64,000 nt of DNA from Umezawaea sp049997955 (GTDB lineage Bacteria; Actinomycetota; Actinomycetes; Mycobacteriales; Pseudonocardiaceae). Both the position numbers and the translations under genes were made by a program. The notes under the pieces are model-generated. The model was given only the letters and a program-made list of their open reading frames with translations. It made no database searches and was not told the DNA's origin. The DNA lies in the NCBI GenBank assembly GCA_049997955.1, contig JAEBDY010000016.1:186001-250000 (forward strand), given 5' to 3'. The stretch's first letter is position 1. Each line of letters starts with the position of its first letter. This document shows positions 37,935-46,342 of the stretch, piece after piece.

Positions 37935-38663
37935 TTATGGCGTGGCGGGCAGGAGGCAGGAGTAGCTCAGCGGGAGCAGGTTCACGAATGTTCCCCCGGC
38001 TCCGGTGCAGATGACGCGGGCCTCGTGGACACGGCGGTTGCCCGAACTGAGGGGGATGTAGACGCAGACGTATCCCACCGGGTTCACGGTGAGGGAAAGT
38101 ACGCCGCCGGTCGCGACGCACAGCTCGGTCGCGTTCCCCGTGCCCGAGCCCGGTCCCGTTCCCGGCGGAGTGCTCGCGTTCTCGCAGCTGGCGTGGATGT
38201 CGGGGTCCGGCGCGGGTCCCTGACAATTGTCTGTGCCGAGGCCACCGTCGAGACTGTCCTGGCTGCCGTCGTTGGAAGCGCCGATGAGGGTGTCGTTGCC
38301 CGGGCTGCCGGAGACCGTGTCGATGCCCAGGCCTCCGTTGAGGGCGTCGTCGCCGGTGCCTCCGGTGAGGGTGTCGTTGCCGTCGCCGCCGTTGATCGTG
38401 TCGTCGAAGTCCGAGCCGGTGATGGTGTCGTTGCCGCCGCCGCCGTTGATGGTCTTGGCGGGGTTCGTGCCGCCACAGTCGATCGTGTCGTTGCCGGGAG
38501 TTCCGGTGACGACGGTGTCGGTCTGGGTCACGTTGGCGCTCACGACGCAGTTGACGGCGGCGTGGGCGGTCAGCGGGGTGACCGCCCATAAGAACGGAAC
38601 CGCGAGGACGCCGGCCATCGTGACGACGACTCGCCGGCGGATCCGACTCTGCTCAATTCTCAT
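37935..38663 (-). CDS. Secreted RTX (calcium-binding repeat) protein
   Basis: 242 residues from ATG 38663 behind AGGAAATAAAA. Sec signal peptide (VVVTMAGVLAVPFLWAVTPL, cleavage after TAHA). Residues about 55-135 contain at least six GGxGxD nonapeptides (INGGGGNDTITGSDFDDTI; LTGGTGDDALNGGLGIDTV), which fold as a calcium-loaded beta-roll outside the cell. The C-terminal part has four Cys and a beta-rich look. No enzyme domain, so a binding or structural exoprotein. RTX with a Sec signal, not a type I signal, fits a Gram-positive. Confidence 0.8.
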   Translation of the reverse strand: MRIEQSRIRRRVVVTMAGVLAVPFLWAVTPLTAHAAVNCVVSANVTQTDTVVTGTPGNDTIDCGGTNPAKTINGGGGNDTITGSDFDDTINGGDGNDTLTGGTGDDALNGGLGIDTVSGSPGNDTLIGASNDGSQDSLDGGLGTDNCQGPAPDPDIHASCENASTPPGTGPGSGTGNATELCVATGGVLSLTVNPVGYVCVYIPLSSGNRRVHEARVICTGAGGTFVNLLPLSYSCLLPATP

Positions 38664-39429
38664 TTTTATTTCCTTACCGAATTGTAGGCGGTGGCCCGCA
38701 CAGCGCGACGCACTGGCAGGACCGAGTTCGTGTGAATCACGTGCCGCCACAACCGGCTTGGCCGTCGGCGTCCGCTTCATCAGCACACAAAAGTACCTCG
38801 GCTCGTGATATAAATGCGATCACGGCGGGTATCACCTCGCCGAGGTTCGGGGTCTGAAATAAGACGCTACTCCTGCTCCGGCAGGGATTGATACCGTGTC
38901 CCCCAAATGGATGCACAGCCTCCGCATTGGCAGGAGGCCCTACCGGGTGCTCGGCTGACATGTGGATCGATGGTGCCGGTTCGGCCGGAATCTCACGTCT
39001 ACCATAATCGAAATCAATTGGGAGCTGATCCATTGGGTCTTCTCATCCTGACACGGATGCCTTGGTGGGCGATGGATGCGGTTGGCCAGTTCGCGACTTG
39101 CCACCGGAACCGTCCGCCGCTGTACGGGTCTCCGTGAAACTTGGCATACGAAAGTTCTCCTGAGCATGAAATTATGACAACGGGACAGTGTTGAGGGTTC
39201 GATTGCGCTCTGTCGCGAAAGCCCGCTCCAGAACCTGAAGCTGGACAAACTTGACCGGAGGCGTCCAGTGCGACGCGCACTCGGTTCAGGAGGCCACGAC
39301 GAAGCTGGGCGTTACCCGGCAGCGGGCCAACGCGGTGATGACGGCCAAGGATCGCCATTGCTTCGGCAGGTGGCGTAACGCTTGCGGCCGGGCAGCGATT
39401 CCGGCAGTGCCGACCGCGAAGGAGATCTC
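38664..39429. other. AT-richer intergenic region
   Basis: Lower GC than its surroundings near 38790-38880 and 39130-39200. A plus-strand stretch near 39280-39365 (EATTKLGVTRQRANAVMTAK) resembles the recognition helix of small HTH proteins but has no proper start and may be a relic. Promoters for both flanking genes are expected here. Confidence 0.4.
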
Positions 39430-39948
39430 ATGGGCAAGGTCACCGGTTTGATCCCGTTCCACGGGGACGAACTCGTCGAGTTGCCGTTCGGGCAGTGGTT
39501 CCTGAGGATGATCGGCAAGGAAGCCGCGAACGAGGCGTGGGCTTTCAAGAGGGATGCCCTCGGAGCCAAGCACCTCTACTTATGGGTGCTGTCCGAGGTG
39601 GTGCCGGGCAAGGACGTGCAGCACTTCCGGGACAAGGAACACCTCCACCTCATCGACAACGACACCGACGTCGACATCAGCACCAAGCACCCCCAAGCGC
39701 TCGACATCGCTCCCGGCGGCACCTACGAGAAGCGCACCGCCACGGACAAGGAGCCTCAGCACCTCACGGGGACCAAGGCCCTCAACCGGGGCGACAGCCT
39801 CCCGATCACCATCTGCACCAGGAACGCGACGCCGGACGAGGTGGTCGGCTGGCAGAAGGAGCTGATCATCGCCCTGCGGACGTCCGCCTACCTCTGGCTG
39901 AAGGATTGCGCCACTCCCAAGCAACTCGAGGAGTTCCTCGCCACCTGA
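39430..39948 (+). CDS. Unknown 172-residue soluble protein
   Basis: Starts at ATG 39430 behind GGAGATCTC. No signal peptide or membrane helix. Mixed alpha/beta with WAFKRDALGAKHLYLWVLSE, KEHLHLIDNDTDVDISTKHP and a C-terminal helical region (WQKELIIALRTSAYLWLKDC). The His/Asp-rich middle could bind metal. I do not recognise a family. Transcribed alone. Confidence 0.65.
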   Translation: MGKVTGLIPFHGDELVELPFGQWFLRMIGKEAANEAWAFKRDALGAKHLYLWVLSEVVPGKDVQHFRDKEHLHLIDNDTDVDISTKHPQALDIAPGGTYEKRTATDKEPQHLTGTKALNRGDSLPITICTRNATPDEVVGWQKELIIALRTSAYLWLKDCATPKQLEEFLAT

Positions 39949-40046
39949 CCGCTCACCGGCCCTGCGCAGATCTGCCGGACGTGGTCAGGAGGCTGTCCGG
40001 CCCTCGATGGTGACCACGACGTTTGATCGTTCGAAGAGAGCCGTCC

Positions 40047-41420
40047 CTACAGACCGGCTCGATCGAGCAGTGCGCGCATGCGGTCGATCGGCAGGACAGG
40101 GTTCGCCCCGGCAGCCTCGACGACCACCGGATCGTCGTCGGTCAGCAGGGTTTCCAACACCGGCACTGGAATGCGCCGATGACGGGCGGCAGCCGCGCGC
40201 ACGGACGCCTCGGTGTCACGGGCCAGGGCCGTGATCACGTCAGTCGGCAGGTCGGGGCCTCGGGCGGCGAGAACACGCCGACCGGGGTTTTCGGCGGTCG
40301 CCAGCCTGGGAAAAGCGTCCGGTGGGAAGTTCGGGTGCTTCGTGTGACCCCACCTGTGCTTGAGGCTTTCACCGTGCTCGTCGACCAGGCGTTCGAGCAC
40401 GTCCCCCGGGGTATCGGCACGTTGCGCAACGATGTGCCGTACCCGGACGTCCTCGTGCGAGTGCAGGCGACGCACCACGTCCGCAGGCAAGTCGTCGGAC
40501 CCCGCGGCGCACCGCCGGAAGCACGGGATCGGCGAGTCGAGGTGGGCTACGCGCTCGGCGAGCGGACGAGAGGGCAGCCAGGTTGGTTCGTCTTCGTCCA
40601 GCACGGTCAACGCGAACGCGACCTCACCCCATACGGCCTCGCGTTGGGTGAGCAGCGCCGCGTGCAACCGTCTGCGGCGGTCCTCGGGAAGGTCTTGGCG
40701 GAGCAGGACGCGTGAGCGGACGTACGGGCTCGGGTCCTGTGCCAGCCGGTCGCGGGTCGCTACCGGCAAGGTCGGGTTGACCGCCACCGCGCCGCGCAGT
40801 TCCTCGTCGCCTGCCAGGCACTCCCGCACCGCCTCCGCCGTCAGCACGGCATAGGACGCCACCTCACCGCGGGTGACCTCGTCCGCCAGCAGCACGGCGT
40901 GCAGGTCGACCGGGGCTGGCGGGTGCGGGTAGCCCGCCGCGGCCTTGCGGACACCAGGGTCGAGATCGGCCAGCAGTTCCCGCCGCAACGCGACGGGCAT
41001 GACGTCCCACGTCCCCGCGACCGCCGCGCGCAGCACCGGATCCTCGTGGCGAGCGAGACCGACCAGCCCGCCCGGACCCGCGTGCTCGGCGAGGTCGTCC
41101 GGCATGACCCGGCTGCCGGTCCGGATCGAGTTTTCGACGGACTTCCCGCGTGCGTCGCGGATCCCGGCATCGGGGTGCTTGGCGATGCGCTGTCGGGTCG
41201 TCTCGGACTGCCGTGGTGAGTCCAAGCCCAGCGCGATAGTCGGGTCACCGCCGGCCAGCAGTCGCTCCACCACGGTGTCCGGCAGATCCGACTGCCGCCA
41301 CGCCATCTCCTTCGCCGCACGCGGCACGACCGCAAGCCGGAGCAGGATCTCGGGCGGCGCAACGGGGTTCGCCGCCATCCCGACCAGAACGTGGAGCAGA
41401 CCGCGATCCATGATCGGCAT
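40047..41420 (-). CDS. LRV/HEAT-type tandem repeat protein
   Basis: 457 residues from ATG 41420 (ATG 41411 is an alternative; no good ribosome site for either). About 18 repeats of the LRV type follow one another, such as ANPVAPPEILLRLAVVPRAA, NPTLPVATRDRLAQDPSPYV and ANPVLPIDRMRALLDRAG. LRV/HEAT solenoids serve as protein-binding scaffolds. The 5' side abuts an ArsC relic, so the natural promoter may have been lost. Confidence 0.75.
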   Translation of the reverse strand: MPIMDRGLLHVLVGMAANPVAPPEILLRLAVVPRAAKEMAWRQSDLPDTVVERLLAGGDPTIALGLDSPRQSETTRQRIAKHPDAGIRDARGKSVENSIRTGSRVMPDDLAEHAGPGGLVGLARHEDPVLRAAVAGTWDVMPVALRRELLADLDPGVRKAAAGYPHPPAPVDLHAVLLADEVTRGEVASYAVLTAEAVRECLAGDEELRGAVAVNPTLPVATRDRLAQDPSPYVRSRVLLRQDLPEDRRRRLHAALLTQREAVWGEVAFALTVLDEDEPTWLPSRPLAERVAHLDSPIPCFRRCAAGSDDLPADVVRRLHSHEDVRVRHIVAQRADTPGDVLERLVDEHGESLKHRWGHTKHPNFPPDAFPRLATAENPGRRVLAARGPDLPTDVITALARDTEASVRAAAARHRRIPVPVLETLLTDDDPVVVEAAGANPVLPIDRMRALLDRAGL

Positions 41421-41451
41421 GGTAGACAAAGTCCGCCACCGAGGTTCGCGG

Positions 41452-41677
41452 CGAGTTCTTCAAGCTGTGGACCGCGGAGATCGTCTGCGCTGCCGACGTG
41501 GTCGTGACGATGGGCTGCGGGAACGCCTGCCCGGTGCATCCGGGCACCCGCTACCTCGACTGGGCCTTGGGCGACCCGGCGGGTCGGAGCATGGACGGCG
41601 TTCGACCGATCGGCGACGACCTCGAACGCCGGGTCCGGGCCTTGCCGGGCGAACTTGGCGGGCCCGCGGGCGTGTGA
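41452..41677 (+). pseudogene. arsC: Arsenate reductase (ArsC) C-terminal relic
   Basis: The plus strand encodes VCAADVVVTMGCGNACPVHP then GTRYLDWALGDPAGRSMDGV and ends at TGA 41675. This matches the C-terminal half of the thioredoxin-coupled ArsC at 43485, including both resolving Cys residues, but the N-terminal CX5R phosphate loop is gone. It ends just upstream of the ars promoter, so an older arsC lay there. Confidence 0.75.
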
Positions 41678-41703
41678 CTTGACTCGCGCTTGCGTGTCCT
41701 GTC

Positions 41704-41738
41704 TTGACCGAAACAGGAGACTCAATCAATATTGAGTC
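41704..41738 (+). promoter_or_regulatory. ars promoter and ArsR operator
   Basis: -35 TTGACC (41704-41709), 17-nt spacer and -10 CAATAT (41727-41732) place transcription start at about 41739-41740, on the ATG itself. The inverted repeat GACTCAAT-CAAT-ATTGAGTC (41719-41738) overlaps the -10, as ArsR/SmtB operators do, so the repressor would block polymerase until arsenite binds. Confidence 0.75.
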
Positions 41739-41739
41739 A

Positions 41740-42414
41740 ATGAGTACTGACTGGCCTTCGGAGCTGGCGGCACGAGCCCGCGTCCACGCCGCGCTGGGCG
41801 AACCCGCGCGGCTGGCGATCGTGGACCGGCTGCTGCTCGGTGACGCCTCACCGAGCGAAGTGAGCGCGGAGTTGGGAGTGCCCAGCAACCTGCTGGCACA
41901 CCACGTGAAGCTGCTGGAGCAGGCCGGACTGCTGGAGCGGTCGCGGTCGGAGGGCGATGCCCGCCGCATCTACCTGCGGCTGCGCACGGCAGCGCTGGCG
42001 GGGCTGGTGCCGTCCGGGGTGCGCCAAGCGCGGCGGGTGGTGTTCGTGTGCAGCCGCAACTCCGCCCGCTCGCAGCTGGCGGCGGCGTTGTGGGCCAAGC
42101 GCAGCACGGTGCCCACCGCCTCGGCGGGCACCCAGCCCGCCGAGCGGGTGCACCCGATGGCCGTGGCCACCGCCAAGACCCATGGCTTGTCGCTGGCCCG
42201 TGCCCGCCCCCATCACGTCGAGCAGGTGGTGCGCCCGGACGACCTCGTCGTGGCCGTGTGCGACAACGCCCACGAGGAACTCGACCCCGCCGACCGGCTG
42301 CACTGGTCGGTGCCCGACCCCGCCGCCGTTGGCACGGAGGAAGCCTTCGACTCCGCCTTCCGCGACCTCGCCGACCGGGTCGAGCGCCTGGCCCCTGCCG
42401 TCCACACCCCCTGA
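41740..42414 (+). CDS. arsR: ArsR repressor fused to a low-Mr phosphatase-like domain
   Basis: 224 residues from ATG 41740, chosen because the promoter predicts a leaderless transcript starting there; the upstream AGGAGA is too far away. Residues 5-95 are a winged helix (GEPARLAIVDRLLLGDASPS; VPSNLLAHHVKLLEQAGLLE). Residues about 105-215 are a low-molecular-weight phosphatase/ArsC-like domain with VFVCSRNSARSQLA (CX5R loop) and a late Asp in VPDPAAVG. It represses the operon and may couple sensing with arsenate handling. Confidence 0.85.
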   Translation: MSTDWPSELAARARVHAALGEPARLAIVDRLLLGDASPSEVSAELGVPSNLLAHHVKLLEQAGLLERSRSEGDARRIYLRLRTAALAGLVPSGVRQARRVVFVCSRNSARSQLAAALWAKRSTVPTASAGTQPAERVHPMAVATAKTHGLSLARARPHHVEQVVRPDDLVVAVCDNAHEELDPADRLHWSVPDPAAVGTEEAFDSAFRDLADRVERLAPAVHTP

Positions 42415-42451
42415 CGCCCACACCGACCGCACAGCCTGAAAAGGAGTCGCG

Positions 42452-43180
42452 ATGACGCGGCCGTTGTCCCGCACCCTGCTGGCCGAGTTCCTCGGCAGCC
42501 TGCTGCTCGCCGCGTTGGTGATCGGCTCCGGTATCGCCGCCCAACGCCTGTCCCCCGACGACGTGGGCCTGCAACTACTGGAAAACGCCGCCGCGACCGC
42601 GGTCGGGCTCTACGCCATCATCCTGATCTTCGGTCCGGTCAGCGGCGGACACTTCAACCCGGTGGTGTCCTTCGTGGACGCCGCGTTCGGCGGTCTGCCC
42701 TGGCGTCGCTTCCTGGCCTACGTCCCTGTCCAGGTGCTCGGGTGCATCTCCGGGGCGGTCGTGGCGAACGTGCTGTTCGACGCCGCACCGGTCAGCATCT
42801 CCACCACCGCACGCGCCACTTGGCCGCACGGCATCTCCGAGATCGTGGCCACCCTCGGACTGCTGCTGGTGATCTTCTCCCTGGCCCGCTCCGGTCGGGC
42901 CGAACGCGCGCCCGCCGCGGTCGGCGCCTACATCGGCGCGGCGTACTTCTTCACCAGTTCCACCAGCTTCGCCAACCCCGCTATCACCGTCGGCCGCGTC
43001 TTCAGCGACAGCTTCGCCGGAATCGCCCCCGCCTCGGTGCTCCCCTTCGTCCTCGCCCAGATGATCGCGGCCGTGATCGCGCTGCCGCTGCTGCGTTGCC
43101 TGTACCCGAACGCCTCGGCGCACGCCGAGGACGTCGTCCTGCCCCACCCGACCGAGAGCACGATCAAGGAACGGCTATGA
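42452..43180 (+). CDS. Aquaporin-family channel of the ars operon
   Basis: 242 residues from ATG 42452 behind AAAAGGAG. Six helices and the two pore motifs HFNPVVS (NPV) and FANPAIT (NPA). In ars operons such channels (AqpS type) let arsenite leave the cell down its gradient after arsenate reduction. No Acr3 or ArsB pump is present, so this is probably the export route. The stop overlaps the next start (ATGA). Confidence 0.88.
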   Translation: MTRPLSRTLLAEFLGSLLLAALVIGSGIAAQRLSPDDVGLQLLENAAATAVGLYAIILIFGPVSGGHFNPVVSFVDAAFGGLPWRRFLAYVPVQVLGCISGAVVANVLFDAAPVSISTTARATWPHGISEIVATLGLLLVIFSLARSGRAERAPAAVGAYIGAAYFFTSSTSFANPAITVGRVFSDSFAGIAPASVLPFVLAQMIAAVIALPLLRCLYPNASAHAEDVVLPHPTESTIKERL

Positions 43181-43488
43181 CCTCACCGCCACAGTTCCCG
43201 CCCGCCGACTCCTCACCTGTCCGCCACGGCCTGCCCGGTACGCCGCCTCGGCCCGCCGACGTCGTCGCGCTGCTCGACACCGCCGCCACGGACCTGGCTC
43301 GTGAGTTCGACGGCGCGGTCGAACCCGGCACCGTGCGCCGAGTCGTGGTCGACGCCTACGACGAACTCGCCGCCGAGGCCACGATCGCCCACCACCTGCC
43401 CGTGCTGGCCACCCGCAGCGCACGCCGACGTCTTGCCGCCCTCACCACCGGCGCCCCCGCGTCGATCGACAGCGAAGGAACCGTGTGA
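43177..43488 (+). CDS. Three-helix-bundle protein of ars operons
   Basis: 103 residues from ATG 43177. After a Pro-rich start it forms three helices: VVALLDTAATDLAREFDGAV, RRVVVDAYDELAAEATIAHH and LATRSARRRLAALTTG. In many actinomycetes this domain is fused to the N-terminus of ArsC or phosphatase-like proteins and mediates dimerisation. Here it is a separate gene overlapping its neighbours by 4 bp on each side. Confidence 0.75.
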   Translation: MTSPPQFPPADSSPVRHGLPGTPPRPADVVALLDTAATDLAREFDGAVEPGTVRRVVVDAYDELAAEATIAHHLPVLATRSARRRLAALTTGAPASIDSEGTV

Positions 43489-43988
43489 TCGACATGTCCC
43501 AGACCACAACCCCCGAGACCACTGCCGAGAACGCCACCACCGAGACCGGTGTGTCCTCGTCTGGCAGGCCGTCGGTGCTGTTCGTGTGCGTCCACAACGC
43601 GGGCCGTTCGCAGATGGCCGCCGCGTGGCTGTCGCACCTGGCCGGGGACCGGGTGGAGGTTCGCTCCGCCGGGTCCGCCCCCGCCGATCAGGTCAACCCC
43701 GCCGTGGTCGAGGCCATGCGGGAGGTGGGCATCGACATCTCCGCCCAGACCCCGAAGATCCTCACCTACGACGCGGTTCGCGAGTCCGACGTGTGCGTGA
43801 CGATGGGCTGCGGCGACGCCTGTCCGGTCTTCCCCGGCAAGCGCTACCTGGACTGGAAGCTCACCGACCCCGCTGGGCAGGGCGTGGAATCGGTCCGCCC
43901 GATCCGCGACGAGATCAAGACCCTGGTCGAGGGCCTGATCGCCGAGATCCTCCCCGCGTCGACCGCTGCCGAGGGCACCACCGCGTGA
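43485..43988 (+). CDS. arsC: Arsenate reductase, thioredoxin-coupled
   Basis: 167 residues from GTG 43485 (ATG 43494 possible). CVHNAGRS is the CX5R nucleophile loop, and MGCGDACPVFPG holds the two Cys that relay the disulfide. Reduces As(V) to As(III) in the cytoplasm with thioredoxin. Coupled by 4-bp overlaps to the three-helix gene and to the thioredoxin reductase gene. Confidence 0.93.
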   Translation: MIDMSQTTTPETTAENATTETGVSSSGRPSVLFVCVHNAGRSQMAAAWLSHLAGDRVEVRSAGSAPADQVNPAVVEAMREVGIDISAQTPKILTYDAVRESDVCVTMGCGDACPVFPGKRYLDWKLTDPAGQGVESVRPIRDEIKTLVEGLIAEILPASTAAEGTTA

Positions 43989-44998
43989 ACGACGTGAGCA
44001 ACCCGGACACCTCGACCGCGCCGATCCGTGAGGTCGTGGTCGTCGGCTCCGGCCCGGCCGGGTACACCGCCGCCCTCTACACCGCGCGCGCTCAACTGGC
44101 GCCACTGGTGTTCGCCGGATCGGTCTCCGCCGGTGGGGCGTTGATGACCACCACCGAGGTGGAGAACTTCCCCGGTTTCCCGACCGGCATCAACGGTCCG
44201 GACCTGATGGCCGGGATGCGCACCCAGGCCGAGCGGTTCGGCGCGGACATCGTCGACGACGACATCGTCGCCGTCGACCTCACCGGGGAGGTCAAACTGC
44301 TCACCGACACCTCGGGCACCGTGCACCGCGCCAAGGCGGTGATCGTGGCCACCGGCTCCGGGTACCGCAAGCTCGGTCTGCCGCGCGAGACCGAACTGTC
44401 CGGACGTGGGGTGTCCTGGTGCGCGACCTGCGACGGGTTCTTCTTCCGCGACCGCGACATCGTCGTGGTCGGCGGTGGGGACACGGCGATGGAGGAGGCC
44501 ACCTTCCTCACCCGCTTCGCCCGCTCGGTCACCGTCGTGCACCGCCGCGGCGCGCTGCGCGCCTCCAAGGTGATGCAGGATCGCGCTGCCGCCGACCCGA
44601 AGATCACCTTCGCGTTCGACAGCGAGGTCACCGAGCTGAAGGAGGACGGCGGGGTGCTGGCCGGAGTCGTGCTGCGCGACGTGATCACCGGCGCCACCCG
44701 CGACCTGGACGTGACGGGGTTGTTCATCGCCATCGGCCACGACCCGCGCACCGAGTTGTTCACCGGCCAACTCGACCTCGACGACTCCGGCTACCTCACG
44801 GTCGTCTCCCGGTCGACCCACACCACTCTGCCCGGCGTGTTCGGCGCGGGCGACGTGGTCGATCACACCTACCGGCAGGCCATCACCGCCGCGGGCAGCG
44901 GCTGCGCGGCGGCGCTGGACGCCGAGCGCTACCTGGCCGCCCTCGCCGACACCGCGGCGGACACCCCCGCCGGGGAACCGGTCGGGGCACGCTTCTGA
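43985..44998 (+). CDS. trxB: Thioredoxin reductase
   Basis: 337 residues from GTG 43985, overlapping the arsC stop. FAD motif VVGSGPAGYTAALYTARAQL, redox pair in SWCATCDGFFF, NADPH motif VVGGGDTAMEEATFL and FAD-closing GVFGAGDVVDHTYRQA. It regenerates the thioredoxin that ArsC consumes, so the operon supplies its own electron feed, although no thioredoxin gene is present. Confidence 0.93.
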   Translation: MNDVSNPDTSTAPIREVVVVGSGPAGYTAALYTARAQLAPLVFAGSVSAGGALMTTTEVENFPGFPTGINGPDLMAGMRTQAERFGADIVDDDIVAVDLTGEVKLLTDTSGTVHRAKAVIVATGSGYRKLGLPRETELSGRGVSWCATCDGFFFRDRDIVVVGGGDTAMEEATFLTRFARSVTVVHRRGALRASKVMQDRAAADPKITFAFDSEVTELKEDGGVLAGVVLRDVITGATRDLDVTGLFIAIGHDPRTELFTGQLDLDDSGYLTVVSRSTHTTLPGVFGAGDVVDHTYRQAITAAGSGCAAALDAERYLAALADTAADTPAGEPVGARF

Positions 44999-45011
44999 CA
45001 TCGGGGCAGAA

Positions 45012-45968
45012 GTGAGCGTCATCGTCATCGGTGGCGGCCAGGCAGGTCTGGCCGCCGGCTACTACCTGCGCCGGGCAGGGTTGGACTTCACGATCCTCGA
45101 CGCCCAACCCTGGCCCGGCGGGGCGTGGCGGTACGGCTGGGATTCGCTGCGCCTGTTCTCGCCGGCTCGGCACAGCTCGCTTCCGGGCTGGCCGATGCCG
45201 CGGTTCCCGCACGAGGGCTACCCGACCGCCGGGCACGTCGTGGACTACCTGTCCGCCTACGAGAAACGCTATGACCTGCCCGTGCAGCGCTCGGTCCGCG
45301 TGCGGTCGGTGCGTCGGGTCGGCGGCGGCTACGACGTGGACGGCCGCTTCGCCGACGCGGTCATCAGCACCACCGGCACCTGGTGGCGGCCCTTCGTCCC
45401 GGCCGCCGCCCGCGGTCTTCCCGGACAGCAGCTGCACACCGTGGACTACCGCAACCCCCAACAGTTCACCGGGCAGCGTGTTGTGGTGGTCGGTGGCGGC
45501 AACTCCGGCGCCCAGATCGCCGCCGACCTCGCCGGCCACGTCGACCTGACCTGGGTCACCCAGCGCCCACCCCGCTACCTGCCAGACGAGATCGACGGCA
45601 AGGCCCTGTTCGACATCGCCACCCACACCCCCGGCGGCGTGGGCGCTCTGGGCGACATCGTCGCGGTCCCACCCGTCCGCGACGCCCGCGACCGCGGCCT
45701 GCTCACCGCGCACCCCTTGGACCGGGGCGTCTTGGCCGCCGCCGACACGGTCCTCTGGTGCACCGGCTTCCGCCCCGCTCTGTCCCACCTCGCACCCCTG
45801 GGACTGCGCGACCGCGACGGGCAGGTGCACGGCGAAACACGCCTGCACCTGCTCGGCTACGGCGACTGGACCGGGCCCGCCTCGGCCACCCTCATCGGAG
45901 TCGGCCCGACCGCGAAGACCGCCGTGCACACCATCGCCACCGAACTCGGCGTGGCCTCCCGGAAGTGA
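45012..45968 (+). CDS. arsO: ArsO-like flavin-dependent monooxygenase
   Basis: 318 residues from GTG 45012. FAD motif VIVIGGGQAGLAAGYYLRRA, linker RHSSLPGWPMP and NADPH motif VVVVGGGNSGAQIAADLAG. Matches the ArsO group of ars-operon flavoproteins that resemble Baeyer-Villiger and N-hydroxylating monooxygenases but lack the full FxGxxxHxxxW fingerprint. The biochemical role is not firmly established. Last gene of the ars operon, 13 bp after trxB. Confidence 0.85.
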   Translation: MSVIVIGGGQAGLAAGYYLRRAGLDFTILDAQPWPGGAWRYGWDSLRLFSPARHSSLPGWPMPRFPHEGYPTAGHVVDYLSAYEKRYDLPVQRSVRVRSVRRVGGGYDVDGRFADAVISTTGTWWRPFVPAAARGLPGQQLHTVDYRNPQQFTGQRVVVVGGGNSGAQIAADLAGHVDLTWVTQRPPRYLPDEIDGKALFDIATHTPGGVGALGDIVAVPPVRDARDRGLLTAHPLDRGVLAAADTVLWCTGFRPALSHLAPLGLRDRDGQVHGETRLHLLGYGDWTGPASATLIGVGPTAKTAVHTIATELGVASRK

Positions 45969-46342
45969 CCGCACGTATCGGGTCGAACTGTCCGAATGCG
46001 ATCGTGGAGAGTCGGCTGAAACGAAGGGCTGGGCAGCGGTGGCGCGGAGACCGTTATCCCGGCTCGGTCGTCCCGGCCTACTCCGCTGGTGTTCGCCGCA
46101 GGTGCTACGGCGTGGACATCAAGACGGCGGGCAGCCTGTCGCTGCCGGTGTCGTTGCCCACGATGCTCGTGGCGTTCGCCCGCCACGGCCGTGACAACAG
46201 CTTCAGCGTCCTGCGCCATGACCTGCGCTTCGCCATCGTGCGGTCGGCCAACCTGACGACGGTCCGCTTCGATTCCGGGGCTAGCGTCTCGCACCGTGGC
46301 ACACGGCCCCATCACCAGCGCGTGCAAGCGGAGGACGAGACC
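45969..46342. other. Intergenic region after the ars operon
   Basis: No gene and no strong hairpin seen. Probably holds the APC permease promoter. Confidence 0.4.

Noticed and set aside
38230..38480. Repeated GC-rich units resembling a CRISPR-like array
   Set aside because: Unit length and sequence follow the RTX nonapeptides in frame; no constant repeat/spacer structure.
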